From contig JAKSOT010000004.1 of assembly GCA_024405455.1 (NCBI GenBank), positions 1-55,652 on the forward strand: DNA of 55,652 nt. Reading direction: 5' to 3'. The notes beneath the pieces were generated by a model. It did no database searches. It had not been told where the DNA came from and saw only the letters and a program-made list of their open reading frames with translations. This DNA comes from Akkermansia sp. GTDB lineage: Bacteria; Verrucomicrobiota; Verrucomicrobiia; Verrucomicrobiales; Akkermansiaceae. Positions within the stretch are counted from its first letter, which is position 1; every line of letters begins with the position of its first letter. A program made the translations under genes and the position numbers. This document shows positions 35,671 to 45,056 of the stretch, one piece after another.

Positions 35671-37821
35671 TTATTCCGCTGCGCCGGCGGCCTCGGCCTC
35701 TGCGGCCTTCTTGTCGCGCAGCGCCGCGCGGATGGACATCTTCACACGGCCCTTGTCATCGATGCCGATGCACTTGGCGGTGACGATGTCGCCAACCTTG
35801 ACGACGTCCTCGGTCTTCTGGGTGCGTCCCTCCGCGAGCTCGGAGATGTGGATGAGGCCGTCCTTGCCGGGCAGCACCTCCATGAACGCGCCGAATTCCT
35901 TGGTGGAGACGATCTTGCCCTCGTAGGTCTCGCCCACCTCGATTTCCTTGAACATGCGGGAGATGAGGTCGAGCGCGCGCTGCACGCCCTCCTGGCGGTT
36001 GCCGTAGATGCGCACGGTGCCGTCCTCCTCGATGTTGATGTCGGTGCCGGTCTCGGCCTGGAGGGCCTTGATGTTCTTGCCGCCGGGTCCGATGAGCTCG
36101 CCGATGCGGTCCTGCGGGATGGTGGTGGACTCGATGCGCGGGGCGTACGGACTCATCTCCTGCGGGGCGGCGATGGCGGCGTTCATGGTGTCCAGCACCT
36201 CCAGGCGGCCCTTGCGGGCCAGGTGGATGGCGTCCTCCAGGATGTAGAGCGGGATGCCGGGCAGCTTGAGGTCCAGCTGGTATCCGGTCACACCTTCCGT
36301 GGAGCCGCACAGCTTGAAGTCCATGTCGCCGTAGAAGTCTTCCGAACCGATGATGTCAAGCAGCGTCTTGTAGCGCTTGGGCTCGCGGTCGCCCGCGTTC
36401 TCGAACTCCGTCACCAGGCCCACGGAAATGCCGGAGACCGGGCGCTTCAGCGGCACGCCGGCGGCCAGCAGGGACATGGTGCCGGCGCAGACGGAGGCCA
36501 TGGAGGTGGAGCCGTTGGACTCCATGATTTCGGAGGACACGCGGATGGCGTAGGGGAACTCGTCCTCGGAGGGCACCACGGGAGCGATGGAGCGCTCGGC
36601 GAGGGCGCCGTGGCCGATTTCGCGGCGGTTCTGGCCACCGAAGCGGCCGGTCTCGCCCACGGTGAACGGCGGGAAGTTGTAGTGCAGGATGAAGCGCTTC
36701 TCGGAGACGGAGCCGGTGTAGTTGTCCAGGTACTGCTTCTCCTCAAGCGGGGCGAGCGTGGCCAGGCACAGGGACTTGGTTTCGCCGCGGGCGAAGAGGG
36801 AGGAGCCGTGCACCTGGCGCGGCAGCACGTTCACCTCCGCCAGCAGCGGGCGGAGCTGCTTGATGGCGCGGCCGTCCGCGCGCTTGTCGTGCTCCATGAT
36901 GGAGATGCGGAACGCCTTCTTCTGGATGTACTCGAAGACCTGCTCCACATCGAAGTCGGTGGCTTCCGGGTGGGACTCTTTAATGGCGGCCTCCACCTCG
37001 TCGCGCAGGGCGCCCACCTGCTTCTGGCGCTGGATCTTGTTGGGGGCGTAGATGGCCTCCTCGATGCGGTCGCCGGCAATCTGGTAGCCGATTTCCAGCA
37101 GCTCGGGCTTGGCGAGCGTGAGCTCGTACTCGCGCTTGGGCTTGCCGCAGATGCCGCGCAGTTCCTCCTGCGCCGCGCAAATCTTCGCCACGTTCTCCTG
37201 CGCGCAATGCAGGGCGGCGATGAAGTCCTCCTCCGGCAGCTCCTTGGCGGAGCCCTCGATCATGATCACCTGGTCCTTGGAACCGGCGTACACCAGGTCA
37301 AGGTCGGATTCCAGGCGCTGGCTGTTGGTGGGGTTGATGACGAACTGTCCGTTGATGCGGCCCACGCGCACGGCGCCCACGGGCTCCGCGAACGGAAGGT
37401 CGGAAATCACGCAGGCGGCGGAGGCGCCGTTGATGCTCAGGATGTCAGGCTCGTTCTCCCCATCCGCGGAGAGCAGCAGCGTGATGACCTGCGTGTCGTA
37501 GAAGTAGCCTTTCGGGAACATCGGGCGCAGCGGGCGGTCCGTCATGCGGCATGTCAGGATTTCCTTCTCCGTCGGCCGTCCCTCGCGCTTGAAATAGCCG
37601 CCGGGGAACATGCCTGCCGCCGCCGCCTTCTCCTTGTACTCCACAGAGAGCGGGAAGAACGTCTGGCCTTCTTTTATCTTGGTGGCGCTCACCACGGTCA
37701 CCAACACCATCGTATCACCACAGCGAACAGTCACGGCGCCGTCTGCAAGCAGGCCAATCTTTCCGGTCTCAATGGTGATGGGATTTGCGCCAACGGCGCA
37801 TGATACGGAATGTATACTCAT
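35671..37821 (-). CDS. pnp: Polyribonucleotide nucleotidyltransferase
   Basis: PNPase degrades RNA from the 3' end by phosphorolysis. The 716-residue product has two RNase PH-like domains (first from residue 10, second from about 320 with HGSSLFARGETKSLC), the active-site block GSEDFYGDMDFKLCGSTEGVT, a KH domain (IGPGGKNIKALQAETG) and an S1 domain (GKIVSTKEFGAFMEVLPGKDGLIH). The start at 37821 (MSIHSVSC) follows a purine-rich AAGAAAGAAAAGAAA stretch. It is monocistronic here, with its own promoter and terminator. Confidence 0.97.
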   Translation of the reverse strand: MSIHSVSCAVGANPITIETGKIGLLADGAVTVRCGDTMVLVTVVSATKIKEGQTFFPLSVEYKEKAAAAGMFPGGYFKREGRPTEKEILTCRMTDRPLRPMFPKGYFYDTQVITLLLSADGENEPDILSINGASAACVISDLPFAEPVGAVRVGRINGQFVINPTNSQRLESDLDLVYAGSKDQVIMIEGSAKELPEEDFIAALHCAQENVAKICAAQEELRGICGKPKREYELTLAKPELLEIGYQIAGDRIEEAIYAPNKIQRQKQVGALRDEVEAAIKESHPEATDFDVEQVFEYIQKKAFRISIMEHDKRADGRAIKQLRPLLAEVNVLPRQVHGSSLFARGETKSLCLATLAPLEEKQYLDNYTGSVSEKRFILHYNFPPFTVGETGRFGGQNRREIGHGALAERSIAPVVPSEDEFPYAIRVSSEIMESNGSTSMASVCAGTMSLLAAGVPLKRPVSGISVGLVTEFENAGDREPKRYKTLLDIIGSEDFYGDMDFKLCGSTEGVTGYQLDLKLPGIPLYILEDAIHLARKGRLEVLDTMNAAIAAPQEMSPYAPRIESTTIPQDRIGELIGPGGKNIKALQAETGTDINIEEDGTVRIYGNRQEGVQRALDLISRMFKEIEVGETYEGKIVSTKEFGAFMEVLPGKDGLIHISELAEGRTQKTEDVVKVGDIVTAKCIGIDDKGRVKMSIRAALRDKKAAEAEAAGAAE

Positions 37822-37931
37822 TTTCTTTTCTTTCTTCTTGTTGCCGGTTCCGGGCATCGTCTCGGCAGAGGGGAACCGGCATGGTCCCTGCCAGACAAGC
37901 GGCCGCGTGGCAAACACGCAACCGCGGGAAG

Positions 37932-37958
37932 TTTATATGATATTTCAACGCTTGGCAA
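37932..37958 (-). promoter_or_regulatory. Promoter of pnp
   Basis: On the minus strand TTGCCA (37953-37958) is followed 15 nt later by TATAAA (37932-37937); an overlapping TAAACT would give 17 nt. The leader is about 100 nt and contains a stem (GCGG/CCGC around GCGTG/CACGC, 37899-37925), as expected where pnp controls its own mRNA. Confidence 0.55.
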
Positions 37959-37965
37959 GACTAAA

Positions 37966-38000
37966 GATTTACAATTTACGATTTACGATTTACAATTTGG
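37966..38000. repeat. Heptad repeat tract (5 units)
   Basis: GATTTAC, AATTTAC, GATTTAC, GATTTAC, AATTTGG in perfect 7-nt register, followed 8 nt later by the hairpin CCGCGCC-ATGC-GGCGCGG (38009-38026). Confidence 0.9.
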
Positions 38001-38169
38001 GAATATCGCCGCGCCATGCGGCGCGGAGGCGGGGTGAATGTGTGGTTGGCGAGGGAGGCGAGCGCATGGGTGGAGCGAGTGTTGGTGTGAACGAGCGTTG
38101 TTTGTTACGCACGCCGACACCGGCTCACACCGCCATTCGGCGGCGTTACCGTGGTGTGTATGCGGGGGT

Positions 38170-38203
38170 GGTGACCCACGGGTTAAAGAACCCGTGGGTC
38201 ACC
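38170..38203. repeat. 15-bp perfect inverted repeat
   Basis: Arms 38170-38184 and 38189-38203 are exact reverse complements around AAAG. No T-run follows on either strand, so it is not a standard terminator. Two smaller hairpins follow at 38228-38247 and 38261-38290. Confidence 0.85.
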
Positions 38204-38355
38204 CGGCATGCCAACCAATTCACGGCAACCCCGCCGTATGGCGGGGTGGGTTGCACCAAGGGTGGCAGCTCTCATAGGTTCGTTGCCACCCTGATTTCCC
38301 TCCCACGCATCCTTTTTTCTTCCATGAGCGCGGCATATCGTGTAGGATGGACGGC

Positions 38356-39075
38356 ATGGAAGATTGCGACGACGAGCCGACGCTGCAGATGCGTGATTTC
38401 GTGAAGGAGGACCTGCCGCGCGAGAAGCTGCTGAACCATGGGCGCAGCGCGCTGACGGACGAGGAGCTGATTGCCATCTTCCTGCGCACGGGGCTGCACG
38501 GGTGCAACGTGCTGGAGCTGGCGGGGCGGTTGAAGCGCGCGGCGGGGTCGCTTTCCGAGCTGGGGCGCATGGAGGCGCGGCAAATCATGGACTGCTGCAA
38601 GGGCATCGGCTCGGCGAAGGCCGCCACGCTGGCCGCCGTGTTCGAGCTGGGACACCGCACGTTGAGGGAGGAGCTGCGCAGCGAGGACATGATGAACCCC
38701 GGCGTGGTGTACAAATACCTGGGCAGCGACCTGCGCTACCGGCCGGAGGAGAACATGGTGGTGCTGCTGCTCAACGCGCAGCGGCGGCTCATCCGGCGGT
38801 GCGACATCGCGCGCGGCACGCTCACGCGCGTGCTCGTGCACCCGCGCAGCATCTTCAGGGAGGCCGTCATCCACAACGCGTGCTCCATCCTCCTGGCGCA
38901 CAACCACCCCAGCGGGGATCCCCGCCCCAGCAAGCAGGACATGGAGCTGACCGACTCCATCAGGAAGGCGGGCGAAATCATGGGCATCCCGCTCAAAGAC
39001 CACATCATCCTGGGAGCGGAAGGCAGCGGGGAGCTGCCCTACTACAGCTTCCGCAACCACGGCCTGCTGCCATGA
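38356..39075 (+). CDS. radC: RadC-family protein (JAB domain)
   Basis: The 239-residue product has an N-terminal UPF0758 region with helix-hairpin-helix (DLPREKLLNHGRSALTDEELIAIFLRTG) and a JAB/MPN metalloprotease-like domain with HNHPSGDPRPSKQD. Named RadC from an old repair phenotype; the molecular role is uncertain. A TAGGAT box at 38343-38348 lies 7 nt before the chosen ATG at 38356; the ATG at 38347 overlaps that box. It overlaps the next gene (ATGA). Confidence 0.92.
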   Translation: MEDCDDEPTLQMRDFVKEDLPREKLLNHGRSALTDEELIAIFLRTGLHGCNVLELAGRLKRAAGSLSELGRMEARQIMDCCKGIGSAKAATLAAVFELGHRTLREELRSEDMMNPGVVYKYLGSDLRYRPEENMVVLLLNAQRRLIRRCDIARGTLTRVLVHPRSIFREAVIHNACSILLAHNHPSGDPRPSKQDMELTDSIRKAGEIMGIPLKDHIILGAEGSGELPYYSFRNHGLLP

Positions 39076-39686
39076 AGGACTACCACACCCACCGCCCCGC
39101 GCCGGACGGCGGCTACCTGTGCGCCGTGACGCGCGCGGACTGGGAATCCGTGGCCGCGGCGGAGGGCATGGACCCCTGCTTCGGCATCCACCCCTGGCAC
39201 GCGCACGAGGTGGACCCCGCGGAGATTGCCTTTGAGCTGGACGACTGGCTCACGCGCCACCCGAATGCGGGCGTGGGCGAGACCGGGCTGGACGCCGCGC
39301 CCGCGCACGCCGCCACGCTGGAGGCGCAGCGCCTGCTGCTGCAGGTGCACCTGGGCGCCGCCTTCCGGCATGAGCGCATGGCGCACCTGCACGGCGTGCA
39401 CGCCTGGGCGGAGATTCTGGAGCTGCTGAAACAGCGCGAGCGCGCCGGCACCCTGCCCCGCGTGCTCCTGCACGCCTGGAACGGCTCGCACGAGATGGCT
39501 CGCGAATTCCTCCGCCTCGGCGCCGTCTTCTCCGTAGGATTGCGCGAATTGTCCTCACCCAAGGCGCAGGAGAGATACGCCCGCATCCCCGCGGAGCGCC
39601 TCTTCCCGGAATCCGACGGTCACCCGGAGGATTTTCCCCGCGCCGCGGCCCTGCTGGCGGTCGTCAAAGGCTCGTTTGGTGCGTGA
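39072..39686 (+). CDS. TatD-like metal-dependent hydrolase
   Basis: The 204-residue product is a short TatD-type amidohydrolase fold. Metal-site motifs appear in order: DYHTHR at the start, FGIHPWHAH, VGETGLD, LHGVHAW, LLHAWNGS and ESDGHPED. It is about 50 residues shorter than typical TatD nucleases, with a compressed N-terminal region, so nuclease activity is uncertain. It is translationally coupled to radC. Confidence 0.78.
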   Translation: MKDYHTHRPAPDGGYLCAVTRADWESVAAAEGMDPCFGIHPWHAHEVDPAEIAFELDDWLTRHPNAGVGETGLDAAPAHAATLEAQRLLLQVHLGAAFRHERMAHLHGVHAWAEILELLKQRERAGTLPRVLLHAWNGSHEMAREFLRLGAVFSVGLRELSSPKAQERYARIPAERLFPESDGHPEDFPRAAALLAVVKGSFGA

Positions 39687-39724
39687 CAGCGGGGCAATCA
39701 CCCCTAGCACGCCCAATTTCCCCC

Positions 39725-39753
39725 TTTCCACCGCGCGGGGAATTTGGTAGGAT
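39725..39753 (+). promoter_or_regulatory. Promoter with -10 box 6 nt before the start codon
   Basis: TTTCCA (39725-39730), a 17-nt spacer and TAGGAT (39748-39753). The ATG is at 39760, so the mRNA of the exported protein is predicted to be leaderless. Confidence 0.55.
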
Positions 39754-39759
39754 AGCGCC

Positions 39760-41559
39760 ATGCGGACAGTCTTGGCGGCAGCAGTTCTGTTGACCCTTGC
39801 GCCTCTAGCGGCACAGGGGGAGGATGCGCCGCTGGACGACGAGACCATCATTGAGGACGGGCGCGGCGAGCGCGTGGTGATACCCGATGTGACCCCGCCC
39901 AAGCCGCGCGATTTCGTGGATGCGACGGATGAGAAGGGCAACACCGTGGCGCGGCCAGTCGGCGAAATACAGAGGAACAACAAGCCGGACAAGGTCGTGG
40001 AGCCGGAACCCGTGGCGCCTGTGCCGCAGCCAGCGCCGCAGGTGGAACCGCAGCCGACTCCCCAGCCCAAGCCTCTGCCTGCGCCGCCGCCCGACACGGA
40101 CGACGCCCACGACGCCGAGGTTCCCCCGTGGGTGCAGGAGGGCGAGGATATGGAGCGGCAGCAGGAGCTGGAACGCCTGAACGCCACCGCGGAGGAACGC
40201 CGCCGCGCGCGGGAAAGCGCGCCCCCGCGCGTGGAGAAGGACCAGCATGTGGTGTCGCAATCCCGCCTGTTCTCGGTGAGCGGCGGCGACTCGCTGCGCA
40301 TGGGAGCCATCGCCACGCACGCGGACGGCGTGTACTCGCGCCTGTGCTCGCTGCTGGAGCTGCCGCGCGACTGGAAGAACGCCATCTCCATCCGCCTGGT
40401 GGGGCAGCCCACGGACCAACCCGTGCGCAACCCCATCCGCATGCGCGTCACCATCATCGGCGGCGCGCCCAACTTCCAAATCCGCATCTACCCCGGCGGC
40501 GGCATCGATATGGAGCGGCTGGACGACGCCATCGTCACCATGGTGCTGTACGAGCGCGCGCTGAGAGACCTCTCGGCGGATGCGTACCCCGATGAGGTGA
40601 GCCTGCCGCAATGGCTGGTGAGCGGCATCCAGCAGGCCATGCTCTGGCGCGCCGGAAAGGCCGACAAAAAACTCTACCGCAACCTGTACGACCGCGCGGA
40701 AATGATACCGCCGGAGGAAATCATCGGCATCGAAAATCCCGGGCGCTTGGACGCCGCATCCCGCCAGATCTACGACGTCTCGTGCGGCGTGCTGGTGATG
40801 AGCCTGCTGGACAGCCCGAACGGGCTGGACCAGTTCAAGAGCCTGCTCAGCGAGGCTGCCGTCACGGACCTGCCCGCCAAGGACTTCATTGCCGCGCACT
40901 TCTCGGAGCTCGCCACCAACAAGGACATGCTGGACAAGTGGTGGGCGCTGGAGCTCGCCGCCCTCTCCCTGCCCAAGGCCTCCGACGCCATGTCGCCCCT
41001 GGAATCGGAGAAGCAGCTGGCGGAGGCCCTCACCGTGGTGTACTTCGACTCCGAGACGGAAAGCGCGCGCACCGTGAGCATCGACAACGCGTACGAGCTG
41101 ATGGAGGTGCCGGAATGGGAGAGCCTGCTGCGCCCCAACATCGAGCGCCTGGTGTCGCTGAGCGCCACCGCCTTCCCCGCCTACCGCCAAATCGTCATTG
41201 AATACTGCCGCGTCCTCTCCTCGCTCATCAACGACAAGGACCCCGACGCCGCGCAGAACACCCTCGGCCCGCTCAAGGAGCTGCGAGCCGCCTACACCGC
41301 CGCCGCAACCCGCGGGCGCGACTACCTGGACTGGTATGAAATCACCCACCTGGGCCACACGGACACGCGCTCGTTCGACGCCTACCTGGAAGCCATGCAC
41401 GCCATGCGCATGGAAACCGAGGGCGCGGAAACGCCGCTGAGCCGCTACCTGCGGGACATCGAGGCCCTGCAGCGCCTCAAGGCGGACGACCCGCTGCCGG
41501 AGGACATCCTCGAACTCATCGGCAACGACCCGCAACAGAACGACAACGCCCATGAGTGA
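39760..41559 (+). CDS. Large exported protein resembling an inactive peptidase
   Basis: The 599-residue product has a signal peptide ([15 protein letters not shown]), a Pro/Glu-rich linker (about 85-125), then a globular region. That region resembles gluzincin (peptidase MA-like) folds: [15 protein letters not shown] ... [16 protein letters not shown] corresponds to the HExxH helix and the following L-P-x-W-L-x-E-G segment, but the zinc-binding HExxH is absent. It is not assigned to a named family. rnhB begins 8 nt before its stop. It is probably periplasmic or outer-membrane associated. Confidence 0.65.
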   Translation: MRTVLAAAVLLTLAPLAAQGEDAPLDDETIIEDGRGERVVIPDVTPPKPRDFVDATDEKGNTVARPVGEIQRNNKPDKVVEPEPVAPVPQPAPQVEPQPTPQPKPLPAPPPDTDDAHDAEVPPWVQEGEDMERQQELERLNATAEERRRARESAPPRVEKDQHVVSQSRLFSVSGGDSLRMGAIATHADGVYSRLCSLLELPRDWKNAISIRLVGQPTDQPVRNPIRMRVTIIGGAPNFQIRIYPGGGIDMERLDDAIVTMVLYERALRDLSADAYPDEVSLPQWLVSGIQQAMLWRAGKADKKLYRNLYDRAEMIPPEEIIGIENPGRLDAASRQIYDVSCGVLVMSLLDSPNGLDQFKSLLSEAAVTDLPAKDFIAAHFSELATNKDMLDKWWALELAALSLPKASDAMSPLESEKQLAEALTVVYFDSETESARTVSIDNAYELMEVPEWESLLRPNIERLVSLSATAFPAYRQIVIEYCRVLSSLINDKDPDAAQNTLGPLKELRAAYTAAATRGRDYLDWYEITHLGHTDTRSFDAYLEAMHAMRMETEGAETPLSRYLRDIEALQRLKADDPLPEDILELIGNDPQQNDNAHE

Positions 41560-42181
41560 CGGACCGGACATGCTCGCGGAGCAACAGGCGCACGATGACG
41601 GGTTCGCCATCGTGGCCGGAATCGACGAGGCGGGGCGCGGCCCGCTGGCGGGTCCCGTGGTGGCCGCCGCGGTGGTGCTGCCGCCGGGGTTCGCGCTGGA
41701 CGGGCTCAACGACTCCAAGCAGCTCTCCGCCAAAAAGAGGGAGGCGCTGTTCGCCGCGCTCATGGCAGACGACCGCGTGCAAAAGAGCGTGGCGCAGGCG
41801 AGCGTGGAGGAAATCGACCGCCTGAACATCCTGCGCGCCACGCACCTGGCCATGGCCCGCGCCGCACAGGGGCTGCACCCGCAGCCGCACATGTGCATCA
41901 TCGACGGCCTGCCCGTGCCGAACTTCCCCCTGCCCTCCCGCAACCTGGTGAAGGGGGACGCGCGCTGCCTGAGCATCGCCGCCGCCAGCATCCTCGCCAA
42001 GGTCACCAGGGACCGCATCATGCTGGAGCTGGACAAGCAGTTCCCGCAATACGGGTTCGCCCGCAACGCCGGATACGGTACCAAGGAACACCTCGCCGCC
42101 ATCCACACCCATGGAATCACTCCACACCATCGCCGCTCGTTTGCGCCTGTTGCACAAATGGAGCTGCCCCTGGGACTTTGA
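41552..42181 (+). CDS. rnhB: Ribonuclease HII
   Basis: RNase HII removes ribonucleotides and RNA primers from DNA. The 209-residue product shows [22 protein letters not shown] (catalytic Asp25-Glu26), [23 protein letters not shown] and the [23 protein letters not shown] block with the later catalytic Asp. It overlaps the exported-protein gene by 8 nt and the YraN gene by 71 nt, a compact arrangement. Confidence 0.95.
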   Translation: MSDGPDMLAEQQAHDDGFAIVAGIDEAGRGPLAGPVVAAAVVLPPGFALDGLNDSKQLSAKKREALFAALMADDRVQKSVAQASVEEIDRLNILRATHLAMARAAQGLHPQPHMCIIDGLPVPNFPLPSRNLVKGDARCLSIAAASILAKVTRDRIMLELDKQFPQYGFARNAGYGTKEHLAAIHTHGITPHHRRSFAPVAQMELPLGL

Positions 42182-42566
42182 CACCGTCCCTCCGCGCGGG
42201 TTCGTCGGCCGCTACGGCGAGAAGGTGGCCGCCTCCTGGCTGCGCGCCCACGGCTATAAAATCCTGCGCCGCAACTTCCGCCTCGGCTCCGGCGGAGAGG
42301 TGGACATCGTCTCCCGCCAGGGAGACACCCTGGTGTTCACCGAGGTGAAGAGCAGCACCAGCCCCGCCTCCGGCGCGCCCTCCCGCATGGTGAACCACGC
42401 CAAGCGCGAGCTCATCCGCCGCGGTGCCAGAAACTGGCTGCTCATGCTCGGCCGAGAGGTTCCCTTCCGCTTCGACATCATCGAGCTCATCCTCCTGCCC
42501 CGCCAAACCCCACAGGTCAACCTCATGCAAAACGCCTTCCACATGCACGAGGGGCGGCGGCGCTGA
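42111..42566 (+). CDS. YraN/UPF0102 family protein
   Basis: The 151-residue product has the UPF0102 nuclease-like core: [47 protein letters not shown], with the D-(x)n-E-x-K layout of restriction-endonuclease-like folds. The family commonly sits next to rnhB. A 30-residue N-terminal extension is coded inside the rnhB 3' end (71-nt overlap); no other good start exists before the core. Confidence 0.87.
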   Translation: MESLHTIAARLRLLHKWSCPWDFDTVPPRGFVGRYGEKVAASWLRAHGYKILRRNFRLGSGGEVDIVSRQGDTLVFTEVKSSTSPASGAPSRMVNHAKRELIRRGARNWLLMLGREVPFRFDIIELILLPRQTPQVNLMQNAFHMHEGRRR

Positions 42567-42574
42567 AAAGGCGC

Positions 42575-42603
42575 TTGACCCGCCGCGGCGCCACGCATAG
42601 AAT
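42575..42603 (+). promoter_or_regulatory. Promoter of the U32 gene, near-leaderless
   Basis: TTGACC (42575-42580), a 17-nt spacer and TAGAAT (42598-42603). The possible starts GTG 42610 and ATG 42613 lie 6 and 9 nt after the -10 box. Confidence 0.7.
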
Positions 42604-42612
42604 GGCGGGGTG

Positions 42613-43872
42613 ATGCAGGAGCTGGAAATCATGGCGCCGGCGGGGTCGTTCGAGTCCCTGGCGGCGGCGCTGCGGGCCGGGGCGGACAGCGTGTACTTCG
42701 GCGTGGGCATGTACAACATGCGCGCCCGCTCCACCGTGAACTTCACGGAGGACGACCTGCCGAAGGTGGTGCGCCTCTGCCACGCATGCGGCGCCAAGGC
42801 GTACCTCACCTGCAACATCATTGTGTACGACGAGGAGCTGGCGGGCATGGAAAGCCTGCTGGAGCGCGCCAAGGCGGCGGGCGTGGATGCCGTTATTGCG
42901 GCGGACATGGCGGTTATCACGCACGCCCACAAGCTGGGGCTGGAGGTGCACGTATCCGTTCAGGCGAACGTGTGCAACGTATCCGCCGTGCGCTTCTTTG
43001 CGCAGTATGCGGATGTGATGGTGCTGGCGCGCGAGCTGAAGCTCTCGCAAATCCGCCACATCATCGGCGCCATCCGCGAGGAAAACATCTGCGGACCGTC
43101 CGGCAACCCCGTTCGCATCGAGGTCTTCGCCCACGGTGCCCTCTGCATCGGCATCTCCGGCAAGTGCGGCATGAGCCTCGCCGCCTACAACCACAGCGCC
43201 AACCGCGGCCAGTGCTTCCAGCTCTGCCGCCGCAAATACCGCGTCACCGACACCGAGACCGGGTTCGAGATGGACGTGGACAACCAGTACATCATGTCGC
43301 CCAAGGACATCTGCACCATCCGCGTCATCGACCAGCTGGTGGAGGCGGGCGTGTCCGTCTTCAAGCTGGAGGGCCGCGGGCGGTCGGAGGCGTACGTCTC
43401 CACCGTCACGCAGGTGTACAAGGAGGCCGTGAAGGCGTGCGCGGACGGCACGTGGAGCCCGGAGAGGGTGGCCGCGTGGGAGGAGCGCCTGCTGCAGGTG
43501 TTCAACCGCAAGTTCTGGCACGGCGGCTACTACCTGGGCGAGGAGTGGGACACTTGGAGCGGCTGCTCCAACAGCCTGGCCCTGGAGCAGCGCCGCCACC
43601 TCGGCCGCGTGGTCCGCTGGTACCCCAAGGCCAAGGTGGCGGAAATTCGCCTGGAGGCGGAACCCCTTTCCCCCGGCGACAAGATTGAAATCACAGGCTG
43701 CACCACCGGTATCGTCCGCGTGGAGGTGCAGGAGGTCCGCTGCGACGACGCGCAGGGCGTCACCCACACCGTCCCCACCGCGCCCAAGGGAGCCGTGGCC
43801 ATGGTGGCCGTGGACACCAAGCTGCGCCACGGCGACAAAGTCTATCTGGTAACGCGCCGCAAGCTGTCATGA
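42613..43872 (+). CDS. Peptidase U32-family protein (TrhP/RlhA-like)
   Basis: The 419-residue product belongs to the U32 family, whose studied members hydroxylate tRNA or rRNA or act on ubiquinone precursors rather than cleave protein. It has MAPAGSFESLAAALRAGADSVYFG at the N-terminus, IEVFAHGALCIGISGKCGMS and RGQCFQLCRRKY. The spaced Cys residues probably bind an iron-sulfur cluster. A GTG three bases upstream (42610) is an alternative start. It is coupled to hpt by an ATGA overlap. Confidence 0.88.
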   Translation: MQELEIMAPAGSFESLAAALRAGADSVYFGVGMYNMRARSTVNFTEDDLPKVVRLCHACGAKAYLTCNIIVYDEELAGMESLLERAKAAGVDAVIAADMAVITHAHKLGLEVHVSVQANVCNVSAVRFFAQYADVMVLARELKLSQIRHIIGAIREENICGPSGNPVRIEVFAHGALCIGISGKCGMSLAAYNHSANRGQCFQLCRRKYRVTDTETGFEMDVDNQYIMSPKDICTIRVIDQLVEAGVSVFKLEGRGRSEAYVSTVTQVYKEAVKACADGTWSPERVAAWEERLLQVFNRKFWHGGYYLGEEWDTWSGCSNSLALEQRRHLGRVVRWYPKAKVAEIRLEAEPLSPGDKIEITGCTTGIVRVEVQEVRCDDAQGVTHTVPTAPKGAVAMVAVDTKLRHGDKVYLVTRRKLS

Positions 43873-44396
43873 ACGGAGAGGGACACATTCGCGAGCTGTT
43901 CGGCGCGGCGGACATCCGCCGCGGGGTGGAGCGCGTGGCGCGGGAGGTGCTGGCGCACTTCGGCACGCAGGACGAGGTGCTGGTGCCGGTGGTGCTGGAC
44001 GGCGGGATGATGTTCGCGGCGGATCTGCTGCGCCTGCTGCCCGTCAACTTCCGCCTGGAAACCATGCGCGTGTCATCCTACGGCGCGGGCAAGGAGAGCA
44101 GCGGCGAGCTGCAGTGGCTCACCCCGCCGCCCAATGTGGCGGGGCTCCGCGTGCTCGTGGTGGACGACCTGGCGGATTCCGGCATCACCCTGAACCAAAT
44201 CTGCCGCCGCCTGGCGGATATGGGCGCCGCGGAGGTGCGCTGCGCCGTGGCGGTGGACAAGACCGGGCGGCGGGAGGCCGGCTTTGCGCCGGATTTTGCC
44301 GCCCTCCACACGCACGGCGGCTTCCTGGTGGGTTACGGCATGGATTTCGCCGGAAAGTTCCGCAACCTCCCCTTCATCGGCGTGCATGAGGACTGA
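43869..44396 (+). CDS. hpt: Hypoxanthine phosphoribosyltransferase
   Basis: Hpt salvages hypoxanthine and guanine with PRPP. The 175-residue product shows [19 protein letters not shown], the PRPP-binding loop [13 protein letters not shown] and [21 protein letters not shown], matching the purine transferase layout. The flexible-loop region [18 protein letters not shown] is also typical. It starts inside the U32 stop codon, so it is probably translated by coupling. Confidence 0.9.
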   Translation: MNGEGHIRELFGAADIRRGVERVAREVLAHFGTQDEVLVPVVLDGGMMFAADLLRLLPVNFRLETMRVSSYGAGKESSGELQWLTPPPNVAGLRVLVVDDLADSGITLNQICRRLADMGAAEVRCAVAVDKTGRREAGFAPDFAALHTHGGFLVGYGMDFAGKFRNLPFIGVHED

Positions 44397-44443
44397 TTTC
44401 CGCCCTCCCGCGCACATTTCTCAAAAAAATCTCGTCCTTTTGC

Positions 44444-44472
44444 TTGACATTGTGGCGCGGCGGTGGTATTTT
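44444..44472 (+). promoter_or_regulatory. Promoter of rpsP
   Basis: A consensus TTGACA (44444-44449), a 17-nt spacer and TATTTT (44467-44472), giving a leader of about 60 nt before rpsP. Confidence 0.75.
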
Positions 44473-44538
44473 GGCGTCCCGCATTGGCGGCAATGCCCGC
44501 CCGTGCACCACAAATCAACCTCTAAGCAACTTCATTAT

Positions 44539-44784
44539 ATGGTAGCAATTCGTCTTACACGCCAGGGCGCCAAGAACCGCCCCTACTACAAGGTTATCGT
44601 CGTCGATAGCCGCAACCGCCGCGACGGCGCCTACATCGACCAGCTCGGCACCTACGACCCCATGGCCGAGGGCGTGAACTACAGCATTGATGTGGAGAAG
44701 GCCGACAAGTGGATCGCCAACGGCGCCCGCCCGTCCGTCACCGTCGCCTCCATCATCAAGAAGGCCCGCGCCGCCAAGGCCTGA
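44539..44784 (+). CDS. rpsP: 30S ribosomal protein S16
   Basis: S16 binds 16S rRNA early in 30S assembly. The 81-residue product has [42 protein letters not shown] across residues 1-42, as in all S16 proteins. Here it stands alone with its own promoter and terminator, whereas in many bacteria rpsP leads rimM-trmD-rplS. The start follows TTCATTAT without a Shine-Dalgarno sequence. Confidence 0.97.
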   Translation: MVAIRLTRQGAKNRPYYKVIVVDSRNRRDGAYIDQLGTYDPMAEGVNYSIDVEKADKWIANGARPSVTVASIIKKARAAKA

Positions 44785-44822
44785 GCCTCCCTCCCCCTTT
44801 TTCATTATTGATTTGTGTTTGG

Positions 44823-44854
44823 CACACCTGCACCACGGGTGCAGGTGTGTTTTT
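44823..44854 (+). terminator. Terminator of rpsP
   Basis: A perfect 12-bp stem (44823-44834 with 44838-44849) with an ACG loop is followed by TTTTT. It lies 38 nt after the rpsP stop. Confidence 0.92.
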
Positions 44855-44876
44855 GTTGCCCCGGGAAAGGCGTGAT

Positions 44877-44911
44877 TCCATTTGGAATTTTGAATTTAGC
44901 ATTTAGAATTT
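44877..44911. repeat. Heptad repeat tract (left boundary copy)
   Basis: TCCATTT, GGAATTT, TGAATTT, AGCATTT, AGAATTT in 7-nt register. Its reverse complement (AAATTCT, AAATGCT, AAATTCA, AAATTCC) closely matches the tract at 45057-45098, so the two form imperfect terminal inverted repeats. Confidence 0.8.
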
Positions 44912-45056
44912 GTTTGTGCGCACGCCATGCAAGCACACACACGGGGTAGTCGGAATGCAGGGCGCATGGGCGGATGAGCGTTGTTTGGTTTTGGAAAACG
45001 TTTTGAATGGGCATGCCATACACGCCAAACCCCGCCCACCACATCCGCATACACAC

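Larger units (their letters stand above)
37822..38355. other. Gene-free spacer between pnp and radC
   Basis: No coding gene is supported. Reading left to right it holds the pnp leader with an imperfect hairpin (37899-37925), the pnp promoter (37932-37958) and a heptad tract (37966-38000) followed by a GC hairpin (38009-38026). After that come stretches shared with the spacer near 45 kb (38062-38074, 38093-38104, 38155-38173) and three further hairpins (38170-38203, 38228-38247, 38261-38290). It could encode a structured RNA or be a decayed repeat element. Confidence 0.6.
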
